A stretch of 64,000 nt of DNA. It comes from Arthrobacter sp. EM1. GTDB lineage: Bacteria > Actinomycetota > Actinomycetes > Actinomycetales > Micrococcaceae. The DNA lies in NCBI RefSeq assembly GCF_029964055.1, contig NZ_CP124836.1, forward strand, positions 1,054,001-1,118,000, given 5' to 3'. The notes under the pieces were generated by a model. The model was not told the DNA's origin, made no database searches, and was given only the letters and a program-made list of their open reading frames with translations. A program made the translations under genes and the position numbers. Shown here piece after piece: positions 9,175 through 17,779 of this stretch; positions within the stretch are counted from its first letter, which is position 1; each line of letters begins with the position of its first letter.

Positions 9175-9693
9175 ATGCCGTCGACTCCCGTCACCCTCTG
9201 CTTTCTGCTCCGCGAGCCGGAGGCAGGTTCAACCGAGGTGCTGCTGGGCCTGAAGCTCACCGGCTTTGGTGCCGGAAAGGTCGTGGGCATCGGCGGCCAT
9301 GTGGAAGCAGGGGAGAGCGATGCCCAGGCCGTTGTCCGGGAAGTGCGGGAAGAAACCGGCCTGATGGTGCACCAGGAGGATCTGGCCGACGCCGGCAACG
9401 TCGAGTTCATCTTCCCCGCCCGGCCGGAATGGAACATGTACTGCCGCCTCTTCACCACCCGCCGTTGGGAAGGGGAGCCCGCCGAGAGCACCGAAATCGC
9501 GCCGGAATGGTTCGCCGTCGATGCGCTTCCGCTGCAGCGTATGTGGCAGGATGCGGAGCACTGGCTGCCGCCGGCGCTGGCAGGCGAAAGCATCGACGTC
9601 GTCGTGGTTCTCCATGCTGACAACGAAACAGTTGCGACGGTCGATAGACTGCCCGTGGGATCGCGGCCCCGGCGCCGGCCAACCGGGAACTAA
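9175..9693 (+). CDS. Nudix hydrolase, MTH1/8-oxo-dGTPase-like
   Basis: The 172-residue protein has a clean Nudix box (GGHVEAGESD through REVREETGL, residues 40-62). The preceding GLKLTGFGAGKVVGIGG resembles MTH1-type enzymes that hydrolyse oxidised purine nucleoside triphosphates. The ATG at 9175 lies 7 nt after TACCCT, which could be a -10 element, and no ribosome binding site is visible, so the message may be leaderless. A 7-bp hairpin (9117-9136) stands between it and the previous gene. The third membrane-protein paralogue follows after 41 nt. Substrate is inferred from family only. Confidence 0.82.
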   Translation: MPSTPVTLCFLLREPEAGSTEVLLGLKLTGFGAGKVVGIGGHVEAGESDAQAVVREVREETGLMVHQEDLADAGNVEFIFPARPEWNMYCRLFTTRRWEGEPAESTEIAPEWFAVDALPLQRMWQDAEHWLPPALAGESIDVVVVLHADNETVATVDRLPVGSRPRRRPTGN

Positions 9694-9734
9694 CCCGGGG
9701 AAAATCATCAGCTTGCACACACCGGAGGACGAAC

Positions 9735-10607
9735 ATGGAATCAATCAAGGACACCACGGGAAGTGCCTTCAGCGACGATGAAGTGATGCCGGGTTCCGGC
9801 GCGGAACCGGTCCCGCGCCGCCGGTGGCCCTGGGTGGTTGCGATCGCTGCCATAGCCGCGGCCGGAGTCGCCGCAGGTCTGGTGATAGCTGGCAACCTGG
9901 TCCCCGCGCCGCCTGCCGTAACGGCCGGAAGCGTAGCCGCACCCACGGCTTCCGCTCCGCCGAGTACGGAACCGGGCCCGGGCCCTTCCGCCAGTTCAGC
10001 GTCCCCGTCGAGCGCGCAGTCAACGGCCCCGGCAACGGGCGGGCCCGTCGCCGGGCCCGCGGACCGGCGCTACGTTAGCGCTGCGGCCGGAGCGTCTTTT
10101 GAGCTGCCCGACGGCTGGACAGCCGAGGAGTCCACGGTCGGGTCCGCCGACTATCCGGGAACCCGCATCATTGTTTTCAACGAGGACCGGATGCAAGTCG
10201 CGGCGCTTTACCACGGCGCCGGCAGCGGGGTTGGCGGGGCCTGCGGTCCTGGTCCCTACCCCATAACGGAGCTGGACACGGCGCCCGCCCTGGACAATAA
10301 GTGGGCAACCGCGGCCGGGGTGCGGTTTTCCTACCGGGTCCTCGATCTGCGGGCCGACGGCGGTGCCTTCGACTACCAACTTGGACTGGTCGACAGGGCG
10401 AGCGGCGAGTTGACCGACGGGTGCCTGATGTACTCGTTCGTCAACGGCGCACCCCGGGGCACACTCTCCTTTGCAAACCGGGCCGCCCAAAGTCCCCGGC
10501 ACGATGACCCCATCTTCAACTCGATGGCCGAAGCCCGGGACTACCTGGCGACACCCGAATACCGCAAGCTCAAGGCCATGATCCTCAGCCTGGAGATGCA
10601 GGACTAG
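9735..10607 (+). CDS. Single-pass membrane protein (family member 3, no sigma partner)
   Basis: The 290-residue product has a short cytoplasmic head, a membrane helix at about residues 31-53, a Ser/Pro/Ala-rich linker (about 57-105) and an outer domain. That domain shares LPDGWTAEE, DYPG, the VAALYHGAG strand, CG, ELD, a second Cys and the C-terminal EARDYLAT...LKAMILSL helix with the products at 6441 and 8079. It lacks their MDRID/MNRIE-type N-terminus and has no sigma gene beside it. GGAG lies upstream of the ATG. Function is unknown; the shared domain may bind a ligand outside the cell. Confidence 0.78.
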   Translation: MESIKDTTGSAFSDDEVMPGSGAEPVPRRRWPWVVAIAAIAAAGVAAGLVIAGNLVPAPPAVTAGSVAAPTASAPPSTEPGPGPSASSASPSSAQSTAPATGGPVAGPADRRYVSAAAGASFELPDGWTAEESTVGSADYPGTRIIVFNEDRMQVAALYHGAGSGVGGACGPGPYPITELDTAPALDNKWATAAGVRFSYRVLDLRADGGAFDYQLGLVDRASGELTDGCLMYSFVNGAPRGTLSFANRAAQSPRHDDPIFNSMAEARDYLATPEYRKLKAMILSLEMQD

Positions 10608-10622
10608 GAGCACAACAAGGAA

Positions 10623-10651
10623 CGGCCGGTTACCCTTGGGGTGACCGGCCG
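10623..10651. terminator. Bidirectional terminator between the 9735 gene and prpC
   Basis: CGGCCGGT pairs with ACCGGCCG and continues through a wobble pair into ACCC/GGGT, a stem of about 13 bp with a 3-nt loop, between converging genes. Downstream on the + strand is a loose TTGTTTTG tract. Confidence 0.75.
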
Positions 10652-10672
10652 CTCCGCATTGTTTTGCGGGAT

Positions 10673-11812
10673 CTAGCTCAGGTGCCGTTCCTCCACGCCG
10701 TTGTATTCGCTCAACGGGCGGATCAGCGAGTTCGCGGCCAGCTGCTCCATAATGTGCGCCGTCCAACCGGTGATCCGGCTGGCAACGAACAGCGGAGTGA
10801 AAGTCGGGGTGTCGAAGCCCATCAGGTGGTACGTGGGTCCGGCCGGGTAGTCGAGGTTCGGCTTGATTGCCTTGGCCTCGTCCATCGCCGACTCCAAACC
10901 GTTGTACAGCCCCAGCAGCTCCGGCCGGCCATAGTGCGCGATCATCTTGTCCAGGGCGGCCTTCATGGTGGGCACCCGGGAGTCGCCGTGCTTGTACACG
11001 CGGTGGCCGAAGCCCATGACCTTCTTCTTCTGCGCCAGCGCATCCTCCATCCACGCCTTCGCGCGGGTGGCTGCCTCGTCCAGGGACTCTTCCGGGCGGA
11101 TTCCGATCTCATCGAAGGTGTGCATTACGGCCTCGTTCGCCCCGCCGTGCAGCGGGCCCTTTAGCGCCCCGATCGCACCGGTCACAGCCGAATGCAGGTC
11201 CGAAAGCGTCGAGGTGATCACCCGGGCGGTGAACGTCGAGGCATTAAAGGAGTGCTCCGCGTACAGGATCATCGAGACGTTAAAAGCCTCAACAACTTCC
11301 TGGACGGGCTCCTCACCGAAGGCCATCCAGAGGAAGTTGGCTGAGTAGCCCAGGTCGTCGCGGGGCTCCACCAGCTCCTGGCCGTGGCGCCAGCGCTGGT
11401 CGTAGGAGACCACCGCCGGCATCGCAGCGAAGAGGTCCGCGGCCTTTGCCATGTTTGCCTCGCGGGAGGAGTCCTCGGCGAGGGGATGCCGGGCACCCAT
11501 AACAGAGGCCGCCGTGCGGCAGACGTCCATCGGATGCGAGCTGGTCGGCAGCGCGTCAATGACCTGCTTGACGACCGGGTCCAGCGCCCGCCCGGCGCGT
11601 TCCCGGGCAGTGAACTCCGCCAGTTGCGCCGGCGACGGCAGCTCGCCGTTCCAGAGCAGGTAAGCGACTTCCTCGAAGCTGCACTTGGCGGCCAGCTCCT
11701 GCACGGGGTACCCGCGGTAGAGCAGTGAATTGCTGTCCGGGTTCACCTTGGAGACCGCGGTGTAATCCACCACGACGCCGGCGAGGCCCTTTTTGATCTC
11801 TTGTTCAGCCAT
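10673..11812 (-). CDS. prpC: 2-Methylcitrate synthase / citrate synthase
   Basis: PrpC condenses propionyl-CoA with oxaloacetate to 2-methylcitrate, and the family often also accepts acetyl-CoA. The 379-residue protein has the citrate synthase signature: the AEHSFNAST histidine region, GPLHGGANEAV with the catalytic His, and GFGHRVYKHGDSR. The start MAEQEIKKGLAGVVVDYT and the compact length match methylcitrate synthases rather than the longer hexameric citrate synthase. AAAGGAG precedes the ATG. It is the last gene of the leftward prpR-prpD-prpB-prpC run, 62 nt after prpB. Confidence 0.93.
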   Translation of the reverse strand: MAEQEIKKGLAGVVVDYTAVSKVNPDSNSLLYRGYPVQELAAKCSFEEVAYLLWNGELPSPAQLAEFTARERAGRALDPVVKQVIDALPTSSHPMDVCRTAASVMGARHPLAEDSSREANMAKAADLFAAMPAVVSYDQRWRHGQELVEPRDDLGYSANFLWMAFGEEPVQEVVEAFNVSMILYAEHSFNASTFTARVITSTLSDLHSAVTGAIGALKGPLHGGANEAVMHTFDEIGIRPEESLDEAATRAKAWMEDALAQKKKVMGFGHRVYKHGDSRVPTMKAALDKMIAHYGRPELLGLYNGLESAMDEAKAIKPNLDYPAGPTYHLMGFDTPTFTPLFVASRITGWTAHIMEQLAANSLIRPLSEYNGVEERHLS

Positions 11813-11874
11813 GCTGAGACTCCTTTGTTCCTGTCGCCTGTTGAACCGGCCGTGGCCGGAAGTCCGATGCGAGC

Positions 11875-12777
11875 CTACTGACCCGGGATCTGGAAGTTGA
11901 AAACGCCGGTATCGAAGCTGTTGTAGGCCTCGTAGTCCACGAGATCATACAAACGCGCCCGGGTCAGCATGTTCCCGACCTGGGCCTCCTGGGTACCGTC
12001 AGCCTTAATCGACTCCAGCGTACGCTCCGCAGCGCCCATGGCACTACGGAGCAGCGTCACCGGGTAAATGATCATGTTGACCCCGACGGCGGCGAGCTGC
12101 TCCACGGTGAACAGCGCGCTCTGGCCGAACTCGGTCATGTTGGCCAAAATCGGCACGTCGACGGCGTCCCGGATCGCCTGGAATTCGCTGAGGTCTTTCA
12201 TGGCTTCCGGGAAGATGGCGTCCGCCCCGGCCTCCACGAGCGCCTTGGCCCGGTCCTGGGTTGCCTTCAGGCCGTCCGTGGCACGGATATCGGTCCGGGC
12301 CATGATCAGGAAGTTTGGGTCGCGCCTGGCATCTGCCGCGGCCCGGATGCGTTTCGTGGCGGTGTCCAGGTCCACGACGTTTTTGCCGTCGAGGTGGCCG
12401 CAGCGCTTCGGGTTGAACTGGTCCTCGATGTGCAGGCCGGCCAGGCCCGCATTCTCAAGCTCCTGGACCGAGCGGGCGACGTTCATCGGCTCGCCGAAGC
12501 CCGTGTCGGCGTCGACGATGCTGGGCAGATCGGTCATCCGGGCGATCTGCCCGGCGCGGGTGGCCACCTCGGTGAGTGTGGTCAGCCCGATGTCCGGCAG
12601 GCCCAGGTCATTGGCCAGGACAGCGCCGGAAATGTAAACCCCGGCGAAGCCCTTCTCCTCGATCAGCCGGGCTGAGAGCGGGTTGAACGCGCCCGGGAAC
12701 TGCTGGATCGTACCCGACGCCAGGAGCTCGCGGAAGCGGATCCGCTTCTGCTCCGGGGTGACCTTCGAGTACAGCAT
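11875..12777 (-). CDS. prpB: Methylisocitrate lyase
   Basis: PrpB splits 2-methylisocitrate into pyruvate and succinate. The 300-residue TIM-barrel protein has the catalytic KRCGHLDGK loop, the DADTGFGEP metal-binding segment and EDQFNPKRCG. The length is typical of PrpB, not of the much longer isocitrate lyases. Its ATG overlaps the prpD stop by one base (TAATG), so prpD and prpB are translationally coupled. Confidence 0.95.
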   Translation of the reverse strand: MLYSKVTPEQKRIRFRELLASGTIQQFPGAFNPLSARLIEEKGFAGVYISGAVLANDLGLPDIGLTTLTEVATRAGQIARMTDLPSIVDADTGFGEPMNVARSVQELENAGLAGLHIEDQFNPKRCGHLDGKNVVDLDTATKRIRAAADARRDPNFLIMARTDIRATDGLKATQDRAKALVEAGADAIFPEAMKDLSEFQAIRDAVDVPILANMTEFGQSALFTVEQLAAVGVNMIIYPVTLLRSAMGAAERTLESIKADGTQEAQVGNMLTRARLYDLVDYEAYNSFDTGVFNFQIPGQ

Positions 12778-14297
12778 TAGAAGAGTCCCTTCGGTGCTGC
12801 GGCCAGGTCGATCACACCGTCGGCGGCCTTGATGTTCAGCTGGTCCAGCTCCCCGGCGGCGAGCTCCGGCAGGCGGGCGGCGGCGGCGAGGAAACGGTCG
12901 ATTTCCGCATCGGCGACGAGGCCGGCAGCGAGGGTGCGGAACTTGTTGACGTACTGTTCCCGCGCGAACGGCCGGGCGCCCAGCGGGTGGGCGTCGGCGA
13001 CGGCAATCTCGTCAGTGATGACAGTTCCGTCCTTGAGCGTGATCACCACGGTGCCGCCGAAAGCCTTCTCCGCAATGTCCAGGGAGTGGTAGCGGCGCGT
13101 CCATTCCGGATCCTCCACGGTGGTGACCTTGTGCCAGAGTTCCACGGTGTCCGGACGCGCGGCGCGATCGGGCGCGTAGGAATCGACGTGATGCCAGGAG
13201 CCGTCCTGCAGGGCGACCGTGAAGATGTACGGGATCGAGTGGTCCAGCGTTTCGCGGCTTGCCGTGGGGCTGTACTTCTGCGGGTCGTTTGCCCCGGAAC
13301 CGATGACATAGTGCGTGTGGTGGCTGGTCTTGATCAGCACGGATTCCACGTTGGCCGGGTCGGTGACCTGCGGGTGGGTGCCGTGGAGTTTGCGTGCCAG
13401 GTCGATCCAGGCCTGGGCCTGGTACTCGGCCGAGTGTTCTTTAGTGTATGTGTCCATAATGGCGCGTTTGGCTTCGCCGGGCGTTGGCAGGGGCACAGTG
13501 TAGGAGGCGTCGGGGCCGTCCAGCAGCCAGGCGATTACACCGTCCTCGCCCTCGTAGATCGGCACCGGCGACGTCTGGCCGCGGATGGCACGGTCCGCGG
13601 ACTCGACGGCCATCTTGCCCGCGAACGCCGGGGCGTGGGCTTTCCAGGTGGAGATCTCGCCCTTGCGGGACTGCCGGGTGGCGGTGGTGGTGTGCAGGGC
13701 CTGTCCGATGGACTGGAAAATCGTTTCGACCTCGAGCCCGAGCAGGGTCCCGATACCGGCGGCGGCAGAGGGGCCGAGGTGTGCGACGTGGTCGATCTTG
13801 TGCTTGTGCAGGCAGATGGCCTTGACCAGGTTGACCTGGATCTCGTAGCCGGTGGCGATGCCGCGGATCAGGTCGTGGCCGCTGGAGCCCACATGCTGGG
13901 CAACGGCGAGGATCGGCGGAATATTGTCGCCCGGGTGGGAGTACTCCGCGGCCAGGAACGTGTCGTGGTAATCGAGTTCACGGACGGCGACCCCGTTGGC
14001 CCAGGCCGCCCATTCAGGCGCCACCCGCTCTTCGATGCCAAAGACCTTCGAACCCTTGCCGCCGGTGGTGGGGCCGTGGGTCAGCGCCTGGGCGCGGGCG
14101 GCGACGATCGGTGCGCGGTTCAGCGAGGCAATCGCCACCGAGGCGTTGTCGATGACGCGGTTGATGACCATGTCGGTGACCTCGGCGGTGACGGCGACGG
14201 GATCCGCGGCCACCGTTGCAATCTTGAAGGCGAGCTGGTCCTCGCGGGGCAGGTTTTCTTCGCTCTTGTAGACGCGGACGTGGTGTTCCTTGACCAT
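12777..14297 (-). CDS. prpD: 2-Methylcitrate dehydratase
   Basis: The 506-residue MmgE/PrpD family protein dehydrates 2-methylcitrate to 2-methylaconitate. Family segments include the ELDYHDTF and [11 protein letters not shown] region and [16 protein letters not shown] residues near the middle ([18 protein letters not shown]). AAGGAG lies 6 nt before the ATG. It follows prpR by 12 nt and leads prpB. No acnD/prpF alternative is present nearby, so this is the PrpD-type pathway and rehydration would depend on an aconitase elsewhere. Confidence 0.93.
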   Translation of the reverse strand: MVKEHHVRVYKSEENLPREDQLAFKIATVAADPVAVTAEVTDMVINRVIDNASVAIASLNRAPIVAARAQALTHGPTTGGKGSKVFGIEERVAPEWAAWANGVAVRELDYHDTFLAAEYSHPGDNIPPILAVAQHVGSSGHDLIRGIATGYEIQVNLVKAICLHKHKIDHVAHLGPSAAAGIGTLLGLEVETIFQSIGQALHTTTATRQSRKGEISTWKAHAPAFAGKMAVESADRAIRGQTSPVPIYEGEDGVIAWLLDGPDASYTVPLPTPGEAKRAIMDTYTKEHSAEYQAQAWIDLARKLHGTHPQVTDPANVESVLIKTSHHTHYVIGSGANDPQKYSPTASRETLDHSIPYIFTVALQDGSWHHVDSYAPDRAARPDTVELWHKVTTVEDPEWTRRYHSLDIAEKAFGGTVVITLKDGTVITDEIAVADAHPLGARPFAREQYVNKFRTLAAGLVADAEIDRFLAAAARLPELAAGELDQLNIKAADGVIDLAAAPKGLF

Positions 14298-14309
14298 GGT
14301 GCTCCTTAG

Positions 14310-14951
14310 TTAGTGGGGTACGTGGGTGGCTTTGACGTGGGTAAGACTGCGGTGCAGGTGCAGCGTGGTGGCAGCCTCGGCCAGCCGGGGGTTGCCGGCG
14401 GCGATCGCCTCGGCGATGGCGGCATGCTCGGCGGCGGCGGCGGTGAGCCGCTCGGCGTCGTCGGCCGCCAGCCGGCGGACCCGGACCAGGTGGACGCGCA
14501 GGCTGCGCATTGCCTGGGCGAGGTAGGAGTTATGGATCGCGGCGTCGATGGCTGCGTCCAGCCGTCCGACCAAGGCGTAGTAGTCGTGCAGGGCGGGATT
14601 CTCGCCGCTGACCAGGGCCGGGGCCCGGCGCAGTTCGTTGCGCAGCTGTTCGAAGGTGGCGGCGTTGCCGCGTTCGGCCGCCAGCGCCGCGGCCTTGCCC
14701 TCGAGGGTCTCCCGCAGTTCAAAAAGTTCGTCGATGTCCTCCAGCGAGATGTCGGTGACAACAACGCCGCGGCCACCCGCCGTCGTGGTCAGACCCTCCG
14801 CGGTGAGCCGGCTCAAGGCCTCCCGCAGCGGGGTGCGGGAGATGCCGAGCCGCTCGGACTGTTCGACTTCCGCGAGTACCGTTCCCGGCGCCAGCCGCCA
14901 CTCGATGATGTCCTCGCGCAGGGCCGCATAGGCCTTGTCGCTTGCGCGCAT
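14310..14951 (-). CDS. GntR-family (FCD-type) regulator of the prp genes
   Basis: The 213-residue protein has an N-terminal winged helix (residues 3-70: AYAALREDIIEWRLAPGTVL, then SERLGISRTPLREALSRL) and an all-helical FCD ligand-binding domain. ATG 14951 is preceded by GGAGTCAGG. The open frame extends much further upstream, but that part is not coding. It is the first gene of the leftward prp run and is divergent from prpE. Two TGTATACA palindromes in the gap are the likely operators. I infer a propionate- or methylcitrate-responsive repressor; the ligand is not visible. Confidence 0.88.
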   Translation of the reverse strand: MRASDKAYAALREDIIEWRLAPGTVLAEVEQSERLGISRTPLREALSRLTAEGLTTTAGGRGVVVTDISLEDIDELFELRETLEGKAAALAAERGNAATFEQLRNELRRAPALVSGENPALHDYYALVGRLDAAIDAAIHNSYLAQAMRSLRVHLVRVRRLAADDAERLTAAAAEHAAIAEAIAAGNPRLAEAATTLHLHRSLTHVKATHVPH

Positions 14952-14981
14952 CCTGACTCCTTCGTTGCCTGACGCTCCCAG

Positions 14982-14989
14982 TGTATACA
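14982..14989. promoter_or_regulatory. TGTATACA palindrome, prpR-proximal operator candidate
   Basis: This perfect 8-bp palindrome lies 31 nt before the prpR start. It contains TATACA, a good -10 hexamer on the prpR strand, so a bound regulator would block that promoter. An identical copy lies at 15045-15052. TGTATACA fits the GT-N-AC core used by FadR/FCD-type GntR proteins. Confidence 0.6.
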
Positions 14990-15044
14990 GGAAGACCAAT
15001 TTTGCCCAGCTTTTGCCGGTCATCCGTTTCATTGTTTCCATCTG

Positions 15045-15052
15045 TGTATACA
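15045..15052. promoter_or_regulatory. TGTATACA palindrome, prpE-proximal operator candidate
   Basis: This is the second identical palindrome, 74 nt before the prpE start and 63 bp centre to centre from the first, close to six helical turns. TATACA inside it could serve as the prpE -10 element. Equal helical phasing would allow one regulator to bind both and loop the DNA. Confidence 0.6.
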
Positions 15053-15125
15053 TAAGCCTTGTGCGGGCAGCTCCGGCGGGACTACCATAAGCACCATCAC
15101 ATCGTCGTGGACGGGACACATTCTT

Positions 15126-17030
15126 ATGGTTACCAAGAACTACCAGGACAGCTACCAGGCCAGCCTGGCAACACCGGAAGCATTCTGGCTGGAAGCCGCA
15201 GCGAAAGTCTCCTGGACTGTCCCGCCGCAGCGTGCCCTCGATTCCGGCCGGGCCCCGCTGTACGACTGGTTCCCCGACGGAGTGCTCAACACCTCCTATA
15301 ACGCGTTGGACCGTCACGTGGCGGCGGGCCGGGGCGGGCAGGACGCCCTGATCTACGACTCCGCCATGCTCGGCACGCAGCAGCGCTTCAGCTACAGCGA
15401 GCTGACGGACCTCGTTGCCCGGTTCGCCGGCGTTTTGCGCCGCCAGGGCGTCGGCAGGGGAGACCGTGTGGTGATCTACATGCCGATGATCCCCGAGGCG
15501 GCCATCGCCATGCTCGCCACGGCCCGGCTCGGCGCCGTGCACTCAGTGGTCTTCGGCGGCTTTGCCCCCAAGGAACTCGCCGCCCGCATCCGCGATGCCG
15601 CCCCGGCCGCGGTGGTCACGGCCTCCGGCGGCATCGAACCCTCACGCCGGATCGAGTATCTCCCGGCGGTCGAGGAGGCCCTCGGCCTGGCCGGGTCGCC
15701 GGGCACTCCGGTCGTGGTCAAGGGCAGGGAAGGCTTCGCTTCCTCGGTGGCCGGCCACGCCGGCTGGCTGGACTGGGATACCGAGATGGCGACCGCCGCG
15801 CCCGCCGCGCCGGTGGACGTCAGGGCCACTGATCCGCTGTACATTCTCTACACCTCGGGCACCACCGGCGCGCCAAAGGGCGTGGTGCGGGACAACGGCG
15901 GCCATGCAGTGGCGCTGTGCTGGACCCTTGAGAACATCTACGACATCGGCCCCGGCGACGTGATGTGGACCGCCTCCGACGTCGGTTGGGTGGTGGGGCA
16001 TTCCTACATCGTCTACGGCCCGCTGCTGGCCGGCGCCACAACGGTTCTCTACGAAGGCAAGCCAGTGGGCACACCCGACGCCGGCGCGTTCTGGCGGGTC
16101 ATCCAGGACCACAGGGTCAACGTCCTGTTCACCGCGCCCACCGCGCTGCGGGCCATCCGGAAGGCCGATTCCGAGGCGAAGCTGCTGGCCGGGTACGACA
16201 TTTCCAGTCTGCGCACCCTGTTTGCCGCCGGTGAACGGCTGGACACCGATACTTTCCACTGGGCCTCCCGGATCCTGGGCGTTCCCGTGGTGGACCACTG
16301 GTGGCAGACCGAGACCGGCTGGGCCATCTGCGCGAACCCGCGCGGACTCGACGGGCTGCCGATCAAGGCAGGCTCGCCCAGTGTGCCAATGCCGGGTTTC
16401 AAGCTGAATATCGTGGACGGCGCGGGTGCGGACGTCGAGGCGGGCACCGAGGGCAACATCGTGCTGTCGCTGCCGCTGCCGCCGGGCACGCTGACAACGC
16501 TGTGGGGCGACGATGAGCGCTACATCTCCTCGTACCTGCAGGCGTTCGAGGGCTACTACGCCACCGGGGACTCCGGTTACCGCGACGAGGACGGATACCT
16601 CTTCGTGATGGGCCGCACCGACGACATCATCAACGTCGCGGGCCACCGGCTCTCCACCGGCGCCATGGAACAGGTGATCGGCCAGCACCCGGCCGTCGCC
16701 GAGTGTGCCGTAATCGGGCTCGCGGACCCGTTGAAGGGCCAACGTCCCAGCGGTTACGTGGTGCTGAAGTCTGGGGTTGAGGTGTCCGCGGAGATCCTGG
16801 TCAAGGACCTCATCGCCTTGGTCCGGCGCGACATCGGCGCCGTCGCGGACTTCAAGCACGTCACCGTCGTCGATGCGCTGCCCAAGACGCGCTCCGGAAA
16901 GATCCTGCGCAAGACCATGCGTCAAATCGCCGACGGCGAAGACTACGTGGTGCCCTCGACGATCGAGGACGCCGGCGTGATCGACCAGCTGATCGGGACC
17001 CTGCGCCCGGGCCGGTCAATCTCGCCTTAG
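15126..17030 (+). CDS. prpE: Propionyl-CoA synthetase (acetyl-CoA synthetase family)
   Basis: The 634-residue AMP-forming ligase would activate propionate to propionyl-CoA, the substrate of PrpC. Motifs in order are ILYTSGTTGAPKGVVRDNGG (ATP binding), DHWWQTETGWAI, YATGDSGYRDEDGYLFVMGR with the hinge, and PKTRSGKILRKTMR with the catalytic, acetylatable Lys. The N-terminal segment and VVRDNGGHA match PrpE better than Acs. It is divergent from prpR-prpDBC and probably co-regulated through the two palindromes in the gap. The ribosome binding site is weak. Confidence 0.93.
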   Translation: MVTKNYQDSYQASLATPEAFWLEAAAKVSWTVPPQRALDSGRAPLYDWFPDGVLNTSYNALDRHVAAGRGGQDALIYDSAMLGTQQRFSYSELTDLVARFAGVLRRQGVGRGDRVVIYMPMIPEAAIAMLATARLGAVHSVVFGGFAPKELAARIRDAAPAAVVTASGGIEPSRRIEYLPAVEEALGLAGSPGTPVVVKGREGFASSVAGHAGWLDWDTEMATAAPAAPVDVRATDPLYILYTSGTTGAPKGVVRDNGGHAVALCWTLENIYDIGPGDVMWTASDVGWVVGHSYIVYGPLLAGATTVLYEGKPVGTPDAGAFWRVIQDHRVNVLFTAPTALRAIRKADSEAKLLAGYDISSLRTLFAAGERLDTDTFHWASRILGVPVVDHWWQTETGWAICANPRGLDGLPIKAGSPSVPMPGFKLNIVDGAGADVEAGTEGNIVLSLPLPPGTLTTLWGDDERYISSYLQAFEGYYATGDSGYRDEDGYLFVMGRTDDIINVAGHRLSTGAMEQVIGQHPAVAECAVIGLADPLKGQRPSGYVVLKSGVEVSAEILVKDLIALVRRDIGAVADFKHVTVVDALPKTRSGKILRKTMRQIADGEDYVVPSTIEDAGVIDQLIGTLRPGRSISP

Positions 17031-17059
17031 CAGGCGGCGCCGCGGTACGGGCGGGTCCG

Positions 17060-17779
17060 CTAGCCCCCCGGCCGGGCCCAGCGGTATTCGTTCTCCGGCC
17101 GGCCCGGTGCGCCATAGCGTGCAGTTCGGGAGACCGTACCGGCGTCGGCGAGGTATTCCAGGTAGCGCCGCGCGGTCACCCGGGACATACCCAGCGCGTC
17201 CATTACCTCGCTGGCAGACACCGCACCGGACTGCTGCTGCATAAAATCCTGCACCGCATCCAGGGTGGACACGGCCAAACCCTTGGGCAAGGGCAGGTCG
17301 GAGGGGGCACGCAAGCTCGCGAAAGCCTGGTCCACGTCGCTCTGCGACGGGCCCGGGCCGGTCTGTCCCTCGGCGGGGGAGGCCAGCTGCTGCCGGAAGT
17401 GGCGGTAGCTGGTGAGCTTGTCCGCGAAGGTGGCAAAGGTGAACGGTTTGATCAGGTACTGGACCACACCTGTGGCGACGGCACTGCGGACAATGCTCAG
17501 TTCCCGCACCGCGGTGATGGCGATGATGTCCGCGAACAGCCCGGCGGCACGCATGCGCCGCGCGATGTCGAGGCCATGCAGGTCCGGCAGGTTCATGTCC
17601 AGCAACACCAGCTCCACCGGGGTGCCCGCAGCCGCGAAGTCCGTCATAAGCCGGAGCGCGGACTGTCCGTCCGGGGCCGAGCCGGCCAGTGTGAAGCCCT
17701 CCAGCCGGCCGATATATGCGCCGTGGGCGGCTGCCGCGACGGGCTCGTCTTCGACGACGAGTACACGGATTTCGCTCAT
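17060..17779 (-). CDS. Response regulator, CitB/DcuR-like
   Basis: The 239-residue protein has a receiver domain (residues 4-125: acidic EDE at 10-12, phosphoacceptor Asp61 in LLDMNLPD, Lys in YLIKPF). The C-terminal DNA-binding domain has SASEVMDALGMSRVTARRYL, the layout of the CitB/DctR class. The GTA/ATG-side start overlaps the sensor kinase stop by 4 nt (ATGA), so the pair is coupled. With dctA divergent beyond the kinase gene, it most likely activates C4-dicarboxylate uptake. Confidence 0.9.
   Translation of the reverse strand: MSEIRVLVVEDEPVAAAAHGAYIGRLEGFTLAGSAPDGQSALRLMTDFAAAGTPVELVLLDMNLPDLHGLDIARRMRAAGLFADIIAITAVRELSIVRSAVATGVVQYLIKPFTFATFADKLTSYRHFRQQLASPAEGQTGPGPSQSDVDQAFASLRAPSDLPLPKGLAVSTLDAVQDFMQQQSGAVSASEVMDALGMSRVTARRYLEYLADAGTVSRTARYGAPGRPENEYRWARPGG

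Noticed and set aside
12987..14309. Long open frame antisense to prpD
   Set aside because: It is a mirror of the prpD gene with Val/Asp/Gly/His-rich composition and no motif.
14952..15542. Upstream extension of the GntR regulator frame into prpE
   Set aside because: ATG 14951 has a ribosome binding site and begins the conserved winged helix; the extension is antisense to prpE.
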